DNA of 10,155 bases from JALVIU01 sp964462295. GTDB lineage: Bacteria > Atribacterota > JALVIU01. A model generated the notes under the pieces. That model worked only from the letters and a program-made list of their open reading frames with translations. It was not told where the DNA came from and ran no database searches. Positions within the stretch are counted from its first letter, which is position 1. Each line of letters opens with the position of its first letter. Position numbers and translations under genes: made by a program. Location of the stretch: positions 1 to 10,155 of the forward strand of contig CAYWXH010000063.1 of NCBI GenBank assembly GCA_964462295.1. The letters are read 5' to 3'. Shown here in pieces: positions 1 through 7,498 of this stretch.

Positions 1-182
1 ACGCACCACTTCGTGGCCCTCGCAATGACAAGAAGTGGGGGTGGTCTCGCAATGACAGTACATAGGGGCCGCAGATTGCCACGGGGCTACAAAACGAGCC
101 CCTCGCAATGACGATTCTCAGAAGGGCGCGGCTTTCCCAACTGTCATTACGAGGAGTGCCAAAGGCACGACGAAGCAATCTC
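1..182. repeat. Repeat block A: palindromic TGTCATTGCGAG-family units
   Basis: This GC-rich stretch holds four units of one repeat family. Three are in reverse orientation: 1-30 (cut by the window edge), 31-57 (a short unit) and 73-112 (a full unit). One, 142-181, is forward. Full units begin TGTCATTGCGAG and end GGCAATCT, with a palindromic core between. The cores seen are CCAC/GTGG (6-16), GGGGCT/AGCCCC inside 73-112, and GTGCC/GGCAC inside 142-181. The forward unit carries one change in the conserved head (CATTACG). The same family fills the other two gaps between transcription units. Small cysteine-rich peptides that can be translated through such DNA are not genes. I infer a REP- or MITE-like non-autonomous element; no transposase is present. 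Confidence 0.85.
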
Positions 183-213
183 TAAGTTTGACACTATCAA
201 GTGGGATCACAGA

Positions 214-249
214 TTGTCATTTTTTATGTCTTTATGATATAATATCCCC
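214..249 (+). promoter_or_regulatory. Sigma-70-type promoter with extended -10, apparently leaderless
   Basis: A -35 box TTGTCA at 214-219, an 18-base spacer and a perfect TATAAT at 238-243 preceded by TG at 235-236 (extended -10). A start about seven bases after the -10 falls on 250, the A of the first operon ATG, and no Shine-Dalgarno lies between. The promoter therefore seems to drive a leaderless transcript of the whole 250-7496 operon. Confidence 0.75.
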
Positions 250-1098
250 ATGCAGAAAAAAATAATTCTTATCACTATGCTTTTTGTGCTCTTTATCTTC
301 TCAGGTTGTATGGAACATATAGACCTTCCTGTCATTGCCGTAGCTACAAGTACTCCTTCCCACGAAATAGGGCAAGGGGAAGTTTCGATAAATTATGACA
401 GTCTAAAGGATACAATAAGAGAGGGTATAGAGGTATTTGGAAATGACAAAGCCCTATATAAAGATGTAGTATCTCAGTGTCTTTTTGAAGAAGAAGAAAG
501 GGAAATACATACCCACCCCCTCTCCCGTATAGATGGACCCTTTTCCTTTTATATAGAGAAAGAGGAAAATTATCATAATCGGTATGGAGAGATTATTCGA
601 AAAATAGTAGATACTGTTATGCCACGGGGATATAGTGAAAAATACAAACCATCCATAACAGAAGATGAAGATACTGCTACATTCCTTATCTATTTTGCCC
701 CCAAGGAGAGTCTTATGGGAACACTTCTTTCCGAAAGTGGAGCATATGGGATATATATTACAGGAAACCAGGAAGAAAATATTATAAAAAGGGGTATAAT
801 ATATGTAAGGGATTATGAATTTCTAAAAGAGGAGATCCCCTCTCTTTCTACAGATAGTATATGGACTATAGTGGAGGCAGTACTTACAGAGGAGATGACA
901 CAGGCACCTATAGCCTGTCAAGATACATCCCTTGACCCTACTATGAGATTTTATAATTCTCCAAAAATAGAAGATTATCTTAAAAAACCTGAGCTAACAA
1001 CCAGAGATTTTGCTATAATAAAGATAGCATTAAAACTCCCAGTGGGGACAGAGAAAAAAGAGTGGGAAAGAATTATGGATGAATATGAAGGAGGGTAA
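250..1098 (+). CDS. Secreted lipoprotein, possibly DUF2927-like
   Basis: This is a 282-residue envelope lipoprotein, first gene of the operon. Its N-terminus has two lysines, a hydrophobic stretch (residues 5-17) and a lipobox FSGC with the lipidated cysteine at 20, which fixes the ATG at 250 as the start. The rest is soluble and presumably periplasmic. Residues about 95-275 recall DUF2927 proteins: alternating strands, then EEMTQ (214-218) in a helix, a CQD segment (223-225), and a tail around 'LTTRDFAIIKIALKLPVG'. In that family the EE-x-x-Q helix sits where metzincin-like peptidases carry HExxH, so catalysis is doubtful. The DUF2927 link is from memory of the pattern and is moderate at best; lipoprotein status is firm. 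The stop is two bases before ftcD, whose ribosome site lies inside this gene. The substrate is unknown. Confidence 0.8.
   Translation: MQKKIILITMLFVLFIFSGCMEHIDLPVIAVATSTPSHEIGQGEVSINYDSLKDTIREGIEVFGNDKALYKDVVSQCLFEEEEREIHTHPLSRIDGPFSFYIEKEENYHNRYGEIIRKIVDTVMPRGYSEKYKPSITEDEDTATFLIYFAPKESLMGTLLSESGAYGIYITGNQEENIIKRGIIYVRDYEFLKEEIPSLSTDSIWTIVEAVLTEEMTQAPIACQDTSLDPTMRFYNSPKIEDYLKKPELTTRDFAIIKIALKLPVGTEKKEWERIMDEYEGG
1088..1095 (+). promoter_or_regulatory. Strong ribosome binding site of ftcD
   Basis: AAGGAGGG lies five bases before the ATG at 1101 and inside the end of the lipoprotein gene. It fixes the ftcD start and contrasts with the first gene, which has no such site. Confidence 0.85.
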
Positions 1099-1100
1099 TT

Positions 1101-2012
1101 ATGGATCTTACAAAAATTGTAGAGTGTGTACCCAATTTTAGTGAAGGAAGAAGGGAAGATGTAATAGAGGAGATAGTAAAACCCTTTAGAGAGGCAGATG
1201 GGGTATATCTTTTGGATTATGAGAAAGACCCAAATCACAATAGATTGGTAGTTACACTAATAGGCATACCAGATAGGGTGAAAGATGCCGTTTTTCAGGC
1301 TACAAAGATAGCCACAAGGCTTATAGATATGGAAAAACACCAAGGGGAACACCCCCGTATAGGGGCAACAGATGTGATTCCTTTTATTCCGATAAGGGGT
1401 ATGACCATGGATGAGGCAGTGGCACTTGCACATGAGCTTGGGGAAAAAATAGCAAAAGAGCTTGGGATCCCCGTCTATTTTTATGAAGAGGCGGCCCTTC
1501 GCCCAGAACGTAAAAATCTTGAGGTGATCAGAAAGGGGCAGTATGAGGGGTTAAAAGAGGAGATTTCAAAACCAGAGCGTGCACCAGATGTAGGCCCTCC
1601 CAAGATGCACCCTACGGCAGGTGCCACAGTAGTAGGCGCAAGGGGCCCACTTATCGCCTTTAATGTAAACTTGGGCACAGGGAACATAGAGGTTGCCAAA
1701 AAGATTGCACGGTTTGTAAGACATTCATCAGGGGGATTAAGATATGTAAAGGCCATAGGTGTCTCCCTTTCTGACCGTGGTATGGTCCAGGTTTCTATGA
1801 ATCTTACAAATTATGAAAAAACCGCCATTTATCGTGTCTTTGAACTTATAAAGATAGAGGCAGAGAGGTGGGGTGTCCCTGTGGTAGAGTCAGAGATTGT
1901 AGGGCTTGTCCCTGGGGCATCACTATTTGATTCCCTCTCTTACTATTTGAAACTCAAAGATTTCTCTCCTGAGAAACAGGTAATGGAATTAAGACTTTTG
2001 GAGATGCTATAG
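1101..2012 (+). CDS. ftcD: Glutamate formimidoyltransferase (EC 2.1.2.5)
   Basis: This cytoplasmic enzyme transfers the formimino group of N-formiminoglutamate to tetrahydrofolate, giving glutamate and 5-formimino-THF. The 303 residues match a stand-alone transferase without the cyclodeaminase domain fused in vertebrate FTCD. Visible motifs are ECVPNFSEGRR (8-18), NHNRLVVTLIG (45-55) and GEHPRIGATDVIPFIPI (82-98), where His84 aligns with the catalytic His82 of mammalian FTCD; FNVNLGTG follows in the C-terminal subdomain. No cyclodeaminase or histidine-degradation gene is in the window. Some bacterial members of this family are known to act on 5-formyl-THF and replace 5-formyl-THF cycloligase, so folate repair is an alternative role. 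It sits two bases after the lipoprotein gene and three before asnB. The family is secure; the physiological role is open. Confidence 0.93.
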   Translation: MDLTKIVECVPNFSEGRREDVIEEIVKPFREADGVYLLDYEKDPNHNRLVVTLIGIPDRVKDAVFQATKIATRLIDMEKHQGEHPRIGATDVIPFIPIRGMTMDEAVALAHELGEKIAKELGIPVYFYEEAALRPERKNLEVIRKGQYEGLKEEISKPERAPDVGPPKMHPTAGATVVGARGPLIAFNVNLGTGNIEVAKKIARFVRHSSGGLRYVKAIGVSLSDRGMVQVSMNLTNYEKTAIYRVFELIKIEAERWGVPVVESEIVGLVPGASLFDSLSYYLKLKDFSPEKQVMELRLLEML

Positions 2013-2015
2013 GAA

Positions 2016-3962
2016 ATGTGTGGAATAGCAGGCTTTTTTGATCCAGGGAAAAAGACAAAAGACCCGTCTTCTGTCTTAAAAGAGATGACAGATGCCATCA
2101 CCCATAGGGGACCTGATGATAGTGGATACTTTACAGATAGAGAAAGTGGTATCGCTTTAGGACACAGAAGGCTTTCCATACTTGATCTTTCTCCTTTGGG
2201 ACATCAACCTATGTTTTCTCACTCTGGGCGATTTGTCATAGTTTATAATGGTGAGGTCTATAACTATCAAGAGATAAAAAAGGGCCTTGAGGAGGAGGGT
2301 ATAACATTTAAAAGCACTACAGATACAGAGGTAATCCTTGAGGCAGTAGAACACTACGGTATAGATAAGGCACTTCCCATGTTTAACGGGATGTTTGCAT
2401 TTTCACTTTATGATAAAAAAGAGGGAATTATCTATCTTGTAAGGGATAGAGTAGGAATAAAACCACTCTACTGGGGCATAAACAATGGTATCTTGTTCTT
2501 TGCATCAGAGCTCAAGGCTTTCCGTAGACATCCCTTATTTACCGCATCTCTCAATATAGATGCCATAGCCTTATATCTAAGACACAACTATATCCCTACC
2601 CCATACTCTATCTATAAAGGTGTGTATAAACTCCCACCCGGCCACTACCTTATAGTGGATAAAGGGCTTAATGTAAGGGATAATACATATTGGGATTTCC
2701 GTAAAGTGGCTATATCTGGGTTTTCCCATCCCTTTGAACTTTCCGAGACGGAACTTATTGAAAGGCTTGATGACCTACTTACAAAATCTGTAAAGTTACG
2801 CATGATATCAGATGTGCCCCTTGGTGCATTCCTCTCAGGGGGCATAGATTCATCTACCATTGTTGCACTTATGCAAAAGGTATCAAATATCCCACAGAAG
2901 ACATTTACTATAGGATTTTCCGAAGGGGAATACAATGAGGCAAGATATGCAGCCGATATCGCAAAACATCTGGGAACAGAACATACAGAACTTTATGTAA
3001 CACCAAAGGATGCACAAGATGTAATCCCAAAACTTCCTGATATGTATGATGAACCCTTTTCTGACTCATCCCAGATACCAACACATCTCGTATCAGCACT
3101 TACAAGAAGATATGTTACAGTAAGCCTCTCAGGTGATGGAGGAGATGAACTCTTTGGGGGATATAACAGGTATTTTTGGTTAAAGGATATATGGGAGAGA
3201 GTGAAAAAGATTCCAAAACCTATGAGAAAATCCTTATCTGCCCTTATACGTCTTTTTCCCCATGAATTTTATAATAAGACATTTCCTATATTTTTTAGAT
3301 TTTTACCCCAAAAGTATAGATTTCGCCTCCCAGGGGATAAGCTTTATAAACTCTCTGAAATACTGGATAAGAACAGCCCAGATGAGATGTATCGTATGCT
3401 TATCTCCCATGAGAAATATCCTGAACGTATAGTAAAGAATGCCTATGAGCCCGAAACCATACTCCTTGATAAAGATATTAAAAGAGAAATTCCAGATTAT
3501 GTGGCACGTATGATGTTTTTTGATTTTCTTACATATCTCCCAGATGATATACTTACCAAGGTGGATAGGGCATCTATGTGGGTAAGTCTTGAGGCACGGG
3601 TCCCGATACTTGATCACAATATCGTAGAATTTGCATGGAAGGTGCCCCTTGAGTATAAAATAAGAGATGGAAAGGGAAAATATCTATTACGAGAGGTACT
3701 TTCTCGTTATGTGCCCAGAGAGCTTTTTGAGCGTCCAAAAACAGGCTTTGGTATCCCTATAGATTATTGGCTTCGAGGGCCACTTAAGGAATGGGCAGGT
3801 GATCTACTCTCTGAAGAGATGATAAAAAAGTATGGCATATTAGAATATAGGCCAATAGAGAGGATGTTTAGAGAACATATATCAGGCAGAAGGGATTGGC
3901 ACTACTACCTTTGGGATGTGCTTATGTTACAATCATGGCTTAATAGGTGGTGGAAGGTGTGA
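2016..3962 (+). CDS. asnB: Asparagine synthase, glutamine-hydrolysing (EC 6.3.5.4)
   Basis: The enzyme makes asparagine from aspartate, glutamine and ATP in the cytoplasm. The N-terminus is MCGIAGF, so Met removal exposes the Cys2 nucleophile of the class II glutaminase domain (about 2-215); RGPDDSG (31-37), VYNGEVYNY (76-84) and RDRVGIKPLYW (143-153) are also present. The synthetase domain follows, with the ATP PP-loop SGGIDSS (274-280), the SGDGGDELFGGY motif (372-383), and the KVDRASM and EARVPILD stretches further on. At 648 residues it belongs to the longer AsnB/AsnO-type group rather than the roughly 555-residue E. coli form. Related longer enzymes often sit in surface-polysaccharide loci and amidate other carboxylates, so asparagine as the only product is not proven. 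The ribosome site is weak: GGAG at 2000-2003, or AGGA almost touching the ATG. This fits translational coupling to ftcD. All catalytic motifs look intact. Confidence 0.95.
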   Translation: MCGIAGFFDPGKKTKDPSSVLKEMTDAITHRGPDDSGYFTDRESGIALGHRRLSILDLSPLGHQPMFSHSGRFVIVYNGEVYNYQEIKKGLEEEGITFKSTTDTEVILEAVEHYGIDKALPMFNGMFAFSLYDKKEGIIYLVRDRVGIKPLYWGINNGILFFASELKAFRRHPLFTASLNIDAIALYLRHNYIPTPYSIYKGVYKLPPGHYLIVDKGLNVRDNTYWDFRKVAISGFSHPFELSETELIERLDDLLTKSVKLRMISDVPLGAFLSGGIDSSTIVALMQKVSNIPQKTFTIGFSEGEYNEARYAADIAKHLGTEHTELYVTPKDAQDVIPKLPDMYDEPFSDSSQIPTHLVSALTRRYVTVSLSGDGGDELFGGYNRYFWLKDIWERVKKIPKPMRKSLSALIRLFPHEFYNKTFPIFFRFLPQKYRFRLPGDKLYKLSEILDKNSPDEMYRMLISHEKYPERIVKNAYEPETILLDKDIKREIPDYVARMMFFDFLTYLPDDILTKVDRASMWVSLEARVPILDHNIVEFAWKVPLEYKIRDGKGKYLLREVLSRYVPRELFERPKTGFGIPIDYWLRGPLKEWAGDLLSEEMIKKYGILEYRPIERMFREHISGRRDWHYYLWDVLMLQSWLNRWWKV

Positions 3963-4732
3963 AGAAAACGGTAATTATAACAGGGGCAAGTGGTGCAATA
4001 GGAAGGGAGATAGCCCATATATTTTACAAAAAAGGGCATAATCTTATCCTTTTAGGGAGAAGTTTGGATAAACTTGAAAGATTTAAAAAAGATATAGAAA
4101 AAAAGGAAAAAGGGTTTATAGAGATCCTAAGATATGATGCGAAAGAGGGAAGGGAAGAGGGGCTAATACAAGGTATTTTTAAAAATATTGGAAATACAGA
4201 GATACTTATAAATGGTGCAGGTATGGGGTATTATGAATCTTTGACAGACCTTGATGATACTATTACAAAAGATGTCTTTGAGGTGAACTTTTTTGCACCT
4301 GTCCGCCTTATAAAGGCCTTTTTACACCAGGAAGTAAGACCTTTATGGATAATAAATATCCTATCCATATCTGCAAGACTACCTGTCCCCTTTTCAGGTA
4401 TATATGCATCATCTAAGGCGGCACTTTATATGGAAACAGAATCTGCACGGGGAGAGCTTCCCCCTGATGTAAAAATTATAAATATCCTTCCCGGTAGGAT
4501 AGAGAGTGAATTTTCAAAAAATGCACCAGGTACCAAGTACTTTTCCCATGGTGGGAGAAGGGCAGATCCAAAAAAGCTTGCAGAGGTAGTGTATAAGGCG
4601 TTTTTAAAAGGTACTCGTGAGGTAATCTGGCCGACTAAATATAGATTTATCCTCTATTTCCAAAGGATGTTTCCAAGGGTATATGAAGAGAAGATGAGGA
4701 AACTAAAGAAGGAGTATGAAGAGAGAAAATGA
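3959..4732 (+). CDS. Short-chain dehydrogenase/reductase (SDR)
   Basis: A cytoplasmic NAD(P)-dependent oxidoreductase of the classical SDR fold, 257 residues from the GTG at 3959. Near the start is the dinucleotide motif TGASGAIG, then NGAGMG in place of NNAG, a serine about thirteen residues before the catalytic Tyr, and YASSK holding the Tyr/Lys pair. The LPGRIESEFS segment after it is typical of the family. A basic C-terminal tail follows (IWPTKYRFILYFQRMFP, then many Lys/Glu) and may touch the membrane. I chose GTG 3959 because it overlaps the asnB stop as GTGA, has AGGTGG eight bases upstream, and begins directly with the beta-strand. In-frame GTGs at 3947 and 3950 would add three or four residues. 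The substrate is unknown; similarity in style to YqjQ/DltE-like reductases suggests a lipid or cell-wall substrate, but this is inference. Confidence 0.88.
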   Translation: MKKTVIITGASGAIGREIAHIFYKKGHNLILLGRSLDKLERFKKDIEKKEKGFIEILRYDAKEGREEGLIQGIFKNIGNTEILINGAGMGYYESLTDLDDTITKDVFEVNFFAPVRLIKAFLHQEVRPLWIINILSISARLPVPFSGIYASSKAALYMETESARGELPPDVKIINILPGRIESEFSKNAPGTKYFSHGGRRADPKKLAEVVYKAFLKGTREVIWPTKYRFILYFQRMFPRVYEEKMRKLKKEYEERK

Positions 4733-5214
4733 TGATAATGGGTATTGCCTATCTTATATTGGGAATAATCTGGCTCTTTTTTACCTTATTGAAAGAGAGA
4801 AAAAATGGGAAAAAGGCGTTAAATATTGCACTTACCAATTTTCTTACAAGACTTCCAGATATCTTTGCGATCTTTTTGCTTTTGGGCATTTTTAATCAGT
4901 TTGTACCTCGCAATATAGTATTTAGATATATGGGAAATGCCAAAGGGATATGGGATCACCTCTTGGCACTCTTTTTTGGATCCATTGCTGCAGGCCCTCC
5001 AGCGACGGCATACCCTCTGGGTCAGGGTTTGCTTGCAAAAGGTGCTGCAGTCTCAGTTGTGGCAGTTTTTCTTGCTGCATGGGTAAAGGTAGGATTCATC
5101 TCAATTGGCGTGGAGATTAAGTCATTTGGAAAGGAGTTTGTGATATGGAGAAACATAGTAGCCCTCATAAGCTGTCTTCTGATAGGGGCCCTAATCCAGT
5201 TACTCTATTTTTAG
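4729..5214 (+). CDS. Half-size permease, first of a homologous pair
   Basis: An integral membrane protein of 161 residues with about five membrane segments (roughly 4-21, 41-58, 76-96, 104-126, 140-160). The core motif is GSIAAGPPATAYP (84-96) followed by LLAKGAAVSVVAVFLAAW (101-118). This resembles one half of the ArsP/YraQ (DUF318) permease family, though the cysteine-rich motif of arsenic-linked members is absent. It is homologous end to end to the next gene product. Positive charges cluster in the loop after segment 1 (KERKNGKK, 22-29), so the N-terminus is predicted outside. The gene begins with ATGA overlapping the SDR stop; ATGs at 4732 and 4738 are alternatives. The substrate is unknown. 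Confidence 0.75.
   Translation: MMIMGIAYLILGIIWLFFTLLKERKNGKKALNIALTNFLTRLPDIFAIFLLLGIFNQFVPRNIVFRYMGNAKGIWDHLLALFFGSIAAGPPATAYPLGQGLLAKGAAVSVVAVFLAAWVKVGFISIGVEIKSFGKEFVIWRNIVALISCLLIGALIQLLYF
5131..5136 (+). promoter_or_regulatory. Internal ribosome binding site deciding an overlapping start
   Basis: AAGGAG eight bases before the ATG at 5145, inside the first permease gene. The downstream frame has no other ATG, GTG or TTG before its first membrane segment, so this site supports a genuine 70-base overlap and not a mis-called start. Confidence 0.75.
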
Positions 5215-5708
5215 ATAAACTAAAGAAATCAAAACTTTTATGGGTAACAATTATCCTTTATATAGTTTTGTTTTTTATAGATAGGGATCGTACAATGGGT
5301 GCCCTGGGGTATGGTATCTCCATTTTTAAAAGGACATTTATAATATTTGTATCTGTCTCTTTGTTCGTGGGGCTACTTAGGATATGGGTAAAACCCGATC
5401 TTATAAAGAGGCTTTTTGGAAAAGAGGCAGGTCTTAGGGGTATCATTATGGCATCTTTTATAGGTACACTTATTGTAGGTCCTTTTTACCTTATTTTTCC
5501 TATTTTAGAGGAGCTTTTATCAAAAGGTGCACGGATTGCCGCTGTGGCCTCTATCATATCTGCATGGGCTATAAAGACACCATGGATACCTTATGGTGCA
5601 GCATTTATGGGCTGGAAATTTATAATCTTTTTTAACATAGGGCTCTTTGTTTTTTCACTTATGGAAGGGTATATAATCGAGGGATTAATATCAAAAAGTG
5701 AAAAATAG
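5145..5708 (+). CDS. Half-size permease, second of a homologous pair
   Basis: An integral membrane protein of 187 residues. A 29-residue polar N-terminus is followed by about five membrane segments (31-45, 64-80, 98-119, 129-146, 158-176). The core GTLIVGPFYLIFP (107-119), LLSKGARIAAVASIISAW (124-141) lines up with the core of the preceding protein, as do the flanking segments. Basic residues lie before segment 1 (KLKKSK, 25-30) and in the loop after segment 2 (WVKPDLIKRLFGKEAGLRG), predicting a cytoplasmic N-terminus, opposite to its partner. The two probably form a heterodimer equivalent to one full-length DUF318-type permease. Its start overlaps the first permease gene by 70 bases in another frame. 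A frameshifted single gene is the main alternative, but the separate ribosome site argues against it. Confidence 0.75.
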   Translation: MEKHSSPHKLSSDRGPNPVTLFLDKLKKSKLLWVTIILYIVLFFIDRDRTMGALGYGISIFKRTFIIFVSVSLFVGLLRIWVKPDLIKRLFGKEAGLRGIIMASFIGTLIVGPFYLIFPILEELLSKGARIAAVASIISAWAIKTPWIPYGAAFMGWKFIIFFNIGLFVFSLMEGYIIEGLISKSEK

Positions 5709-5717
5709 GATGGGATT

Positions 5718-7496
5718 TTGAAGATGACTATAAGTAAAAAGGCAACTATTTTAATAGTTTTAATTGCAATCTTTATAATTCTCCTTTTTGTATCGACAGG
5801 TCTTCTTTTTCATAAAATACAGAGAATAAGAATAGATATAAGTATATATCAGATGCTAAATAATAAAATAGAGAAGACAAATACAATCTTTTGGAAGCTA
5901 AGAACAAAAGTTATGGAAAGCAAAGAATGTGATCCTTCTCTCTATAACGGAATTGTAAATGAAATAAAGGATGTTAAGTATTTTCTCCTGCAAATGGAAC
6001 ATAAAATAGAAAAGAAGAGGGATATAATTGCAGATCTTGATTATATGCTTATTTTCTTGAACCAATATAAGAAAAGGGCAGAAATATTGAGAGAGTTAGA
6101 AGAAAAAATGGAAATAGTAGATAAAAAATTAGATTCTGACTATTTTTCTCTTTTATTTTATATAATTTCCAGAGAGAACCTTAAAATTTTAAATACACTC
6201 TATACACTTAATACCTCATATATTGAATATAAAGGGGAAAGAGCCAGTGAGGCCTATTTTGCTATAAAAGATGTATTAGATGTTATAGGTAAGAATTTTA
6301 AAAGGTATAAAAATATGTATTATTTACCTCGTTATGTGGCGGTTCTTAAGAAAACGATAGATGAAGATTATACTATGTTTGAAAGGTTAAGGGCTATTAA
6401 GTTTCAACTAAACTATATCACCTTTAGGTTTGAAGGACTACTTGATGGGATAAATAGGGGATTAGATGCACTTATTTCTACAAAAATTCAAGAACTTTCG
6501 GTCTCCCGTAAAAAGTTAATAATATGGTATTTTGTTTTTGTACTCATCATACTCATCTTTTTTATAGCTTATGTAATGTGGTTTTTAAAGAGCATACTAA
6601 TACCTATAAAAAAGCTTGAGAAAATGGTGGAAAAGGTAAACAACGGGAACCTCAAAGTAAGGTTTGTCCCACATTTTAAAGATGAAATTGCAAAATTTGG
6701 GCTTGCCTTTAATGATATGTTAGAGAAGATCCATAATGCTACACTGAGGATTAAAGAGGAAAAAGAGAAGGTAGAAAATGCAAATAAATTAAAGAGTGAA
6801 TTTATAAAACGCATATCCCATGAATTGAAAACCCCATTAAATGGGATAATGGGTTTCTCTCAACTCCTTTTAGAGAGTCCACTATCCAATGAACAGAAAA
6901 CTTATCTTTCTACAGTCATTCATCAAGCAGAGAGATTAAAAAAGATTCTTGATGAAATGCTTGATTTTTCCTCTCTAGATACACACATAGAAATGGAAAA
7001 AGAGGAGTTTAACCTTATAACTACTATAAAAGAGGCAGTGGAGCGAAACAGAAAAAAGGCAGAGGCCAAAGGACTTAAGTTAAAATTTGTCCAAAAGGTA
7101 GATGTGCCGGAGAGACTATGGGGAAATCCATTTGGTGTAAGCAAGATATTTGATGCACTTATCGATAATGCTATAAAATTTACACCCAAAGGAGAAGTAG
7201 AGGTAGGCATTTCTGAGGGAAAAAGAGAGAAAGATGAGTATGTTGTCTCTTTTTATGTGAGAGATACTGGTATAGGTATAAAGAAAGAAGAAATCCCTAT
7301 GTTGTTTGATGGATTTTATCAAGGGGACCCAGTGCTAAATAGAAGATTTGAAGGTATTGGAATAGGACTTACTATTGTAAAAAGGCTCGTAGAGAGTATG
7401 GGTGGTAATATATGGGTAGAGAGTAAACCCGGTGAGTTTACTATCTTTTGGTTTACGCTTAGGTTTGGTATTTCAAAGGCCTCCACGCATTCCTAA
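5718..7496 (+). CDS. Membrane sensor histidine kinase with HAMP domain
   Basis: A two-component sensor kinase in the inner membrane, 592 residues. Membrane segment 1 is at about 10-32. A periplasmic sensor of roughly 230 residues follows, helical and rich in charged residues, with no PAS or Cache signature that I recognise. Segment 2 is at 266-290 and HAMP at about 291-344. The phosphoacceptor motif SHELKTPLNG has His368. The ATPase domain shows the N box DNAIKFTP (Asn484), G1 DTGIGI (516-521), an F box near 530 and G2 GIGIGL (546-551). All catalytic motifs are intact. No response regulator is adjacent. TTG 5718 has AGGA seven bases upstream; ATG 5724 is two codons later and equally possible. 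The last dozen residues run up against repeat block B. Last gene of the operon; its signal could concern the permease substrate, which is inference from position only. Confidence 0.93.
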   Translation: MKMTISKKATILIVLIAIFIILLFVSTGLLFHKIQRIRIDISIYQMLNNKIEKTNTIFWKLRTKVMESKECDPSLYNGIVNEIKDVKYFLLQMEHKIEKKRDIIADLDYMLIFLNQYKKRAEILRELEEKMEIVDKKLDSDYFSLLFYIISRENLKILNTLYTLNTSYIEYKGERASEAYFAIKDVLDVIGKNFKRYKNMYYLPRYVAVLKKTIDEDYTMFERLRAIKFQLNYITFRFEGLLDGINRGLDALISTKIQELSVSRKKLIIWYFVFVLIILIFFIAYVMWFLKSILIPIKKLEKMVEKVNNGNLKVRFVPHFKDEIAKFGLAFNDMLEKIHNATLRIKEEKEKVENANKLKSEFIKRISHELKTPLNGIMGFSQLLLESPLSNEQKTYLSTVIHQAERLKKILDEMLDFSSLDTHIEMEKEEFNLITTIKEAVERNRKKAEAKGLKLKFVQKVDVPERLWGNPFGVSKIFDALIDNAIKFTPKGEVEVGISEGKREKDEYVVSFYVRDTGIGIKKEEIPMLFDGFYQGDPVLNRRFEGIGIGLTIVKRLVESMGGNIWVESKPGEFTIFWFTLRFGISKASTHS

Positions 7497-7498
7497 CT

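Noticed and set aside
2157..3617. Long minus-strand reading frames inside asnB
   Set aside because: They are antisense to a fully intact asparagine synthase with all catalytic motifs and have no recognisable domains.
3947..3958. Earlier GTG starts of the SDR gene at 3947 or 3950
   Set aside because: They have no ribosome site at a good distance, whereas GTG 3959 has AGGTGG eight bases upstream and gives a standard SDR N-terminus.
5145..5214. Frameshift error splitting a single permease gene
   Set aside because: A well-placed AAGGAG and ATG start the second frame, and each product is a complete five-helix half, so two genes is the simpler reading; it remains the main alternative.
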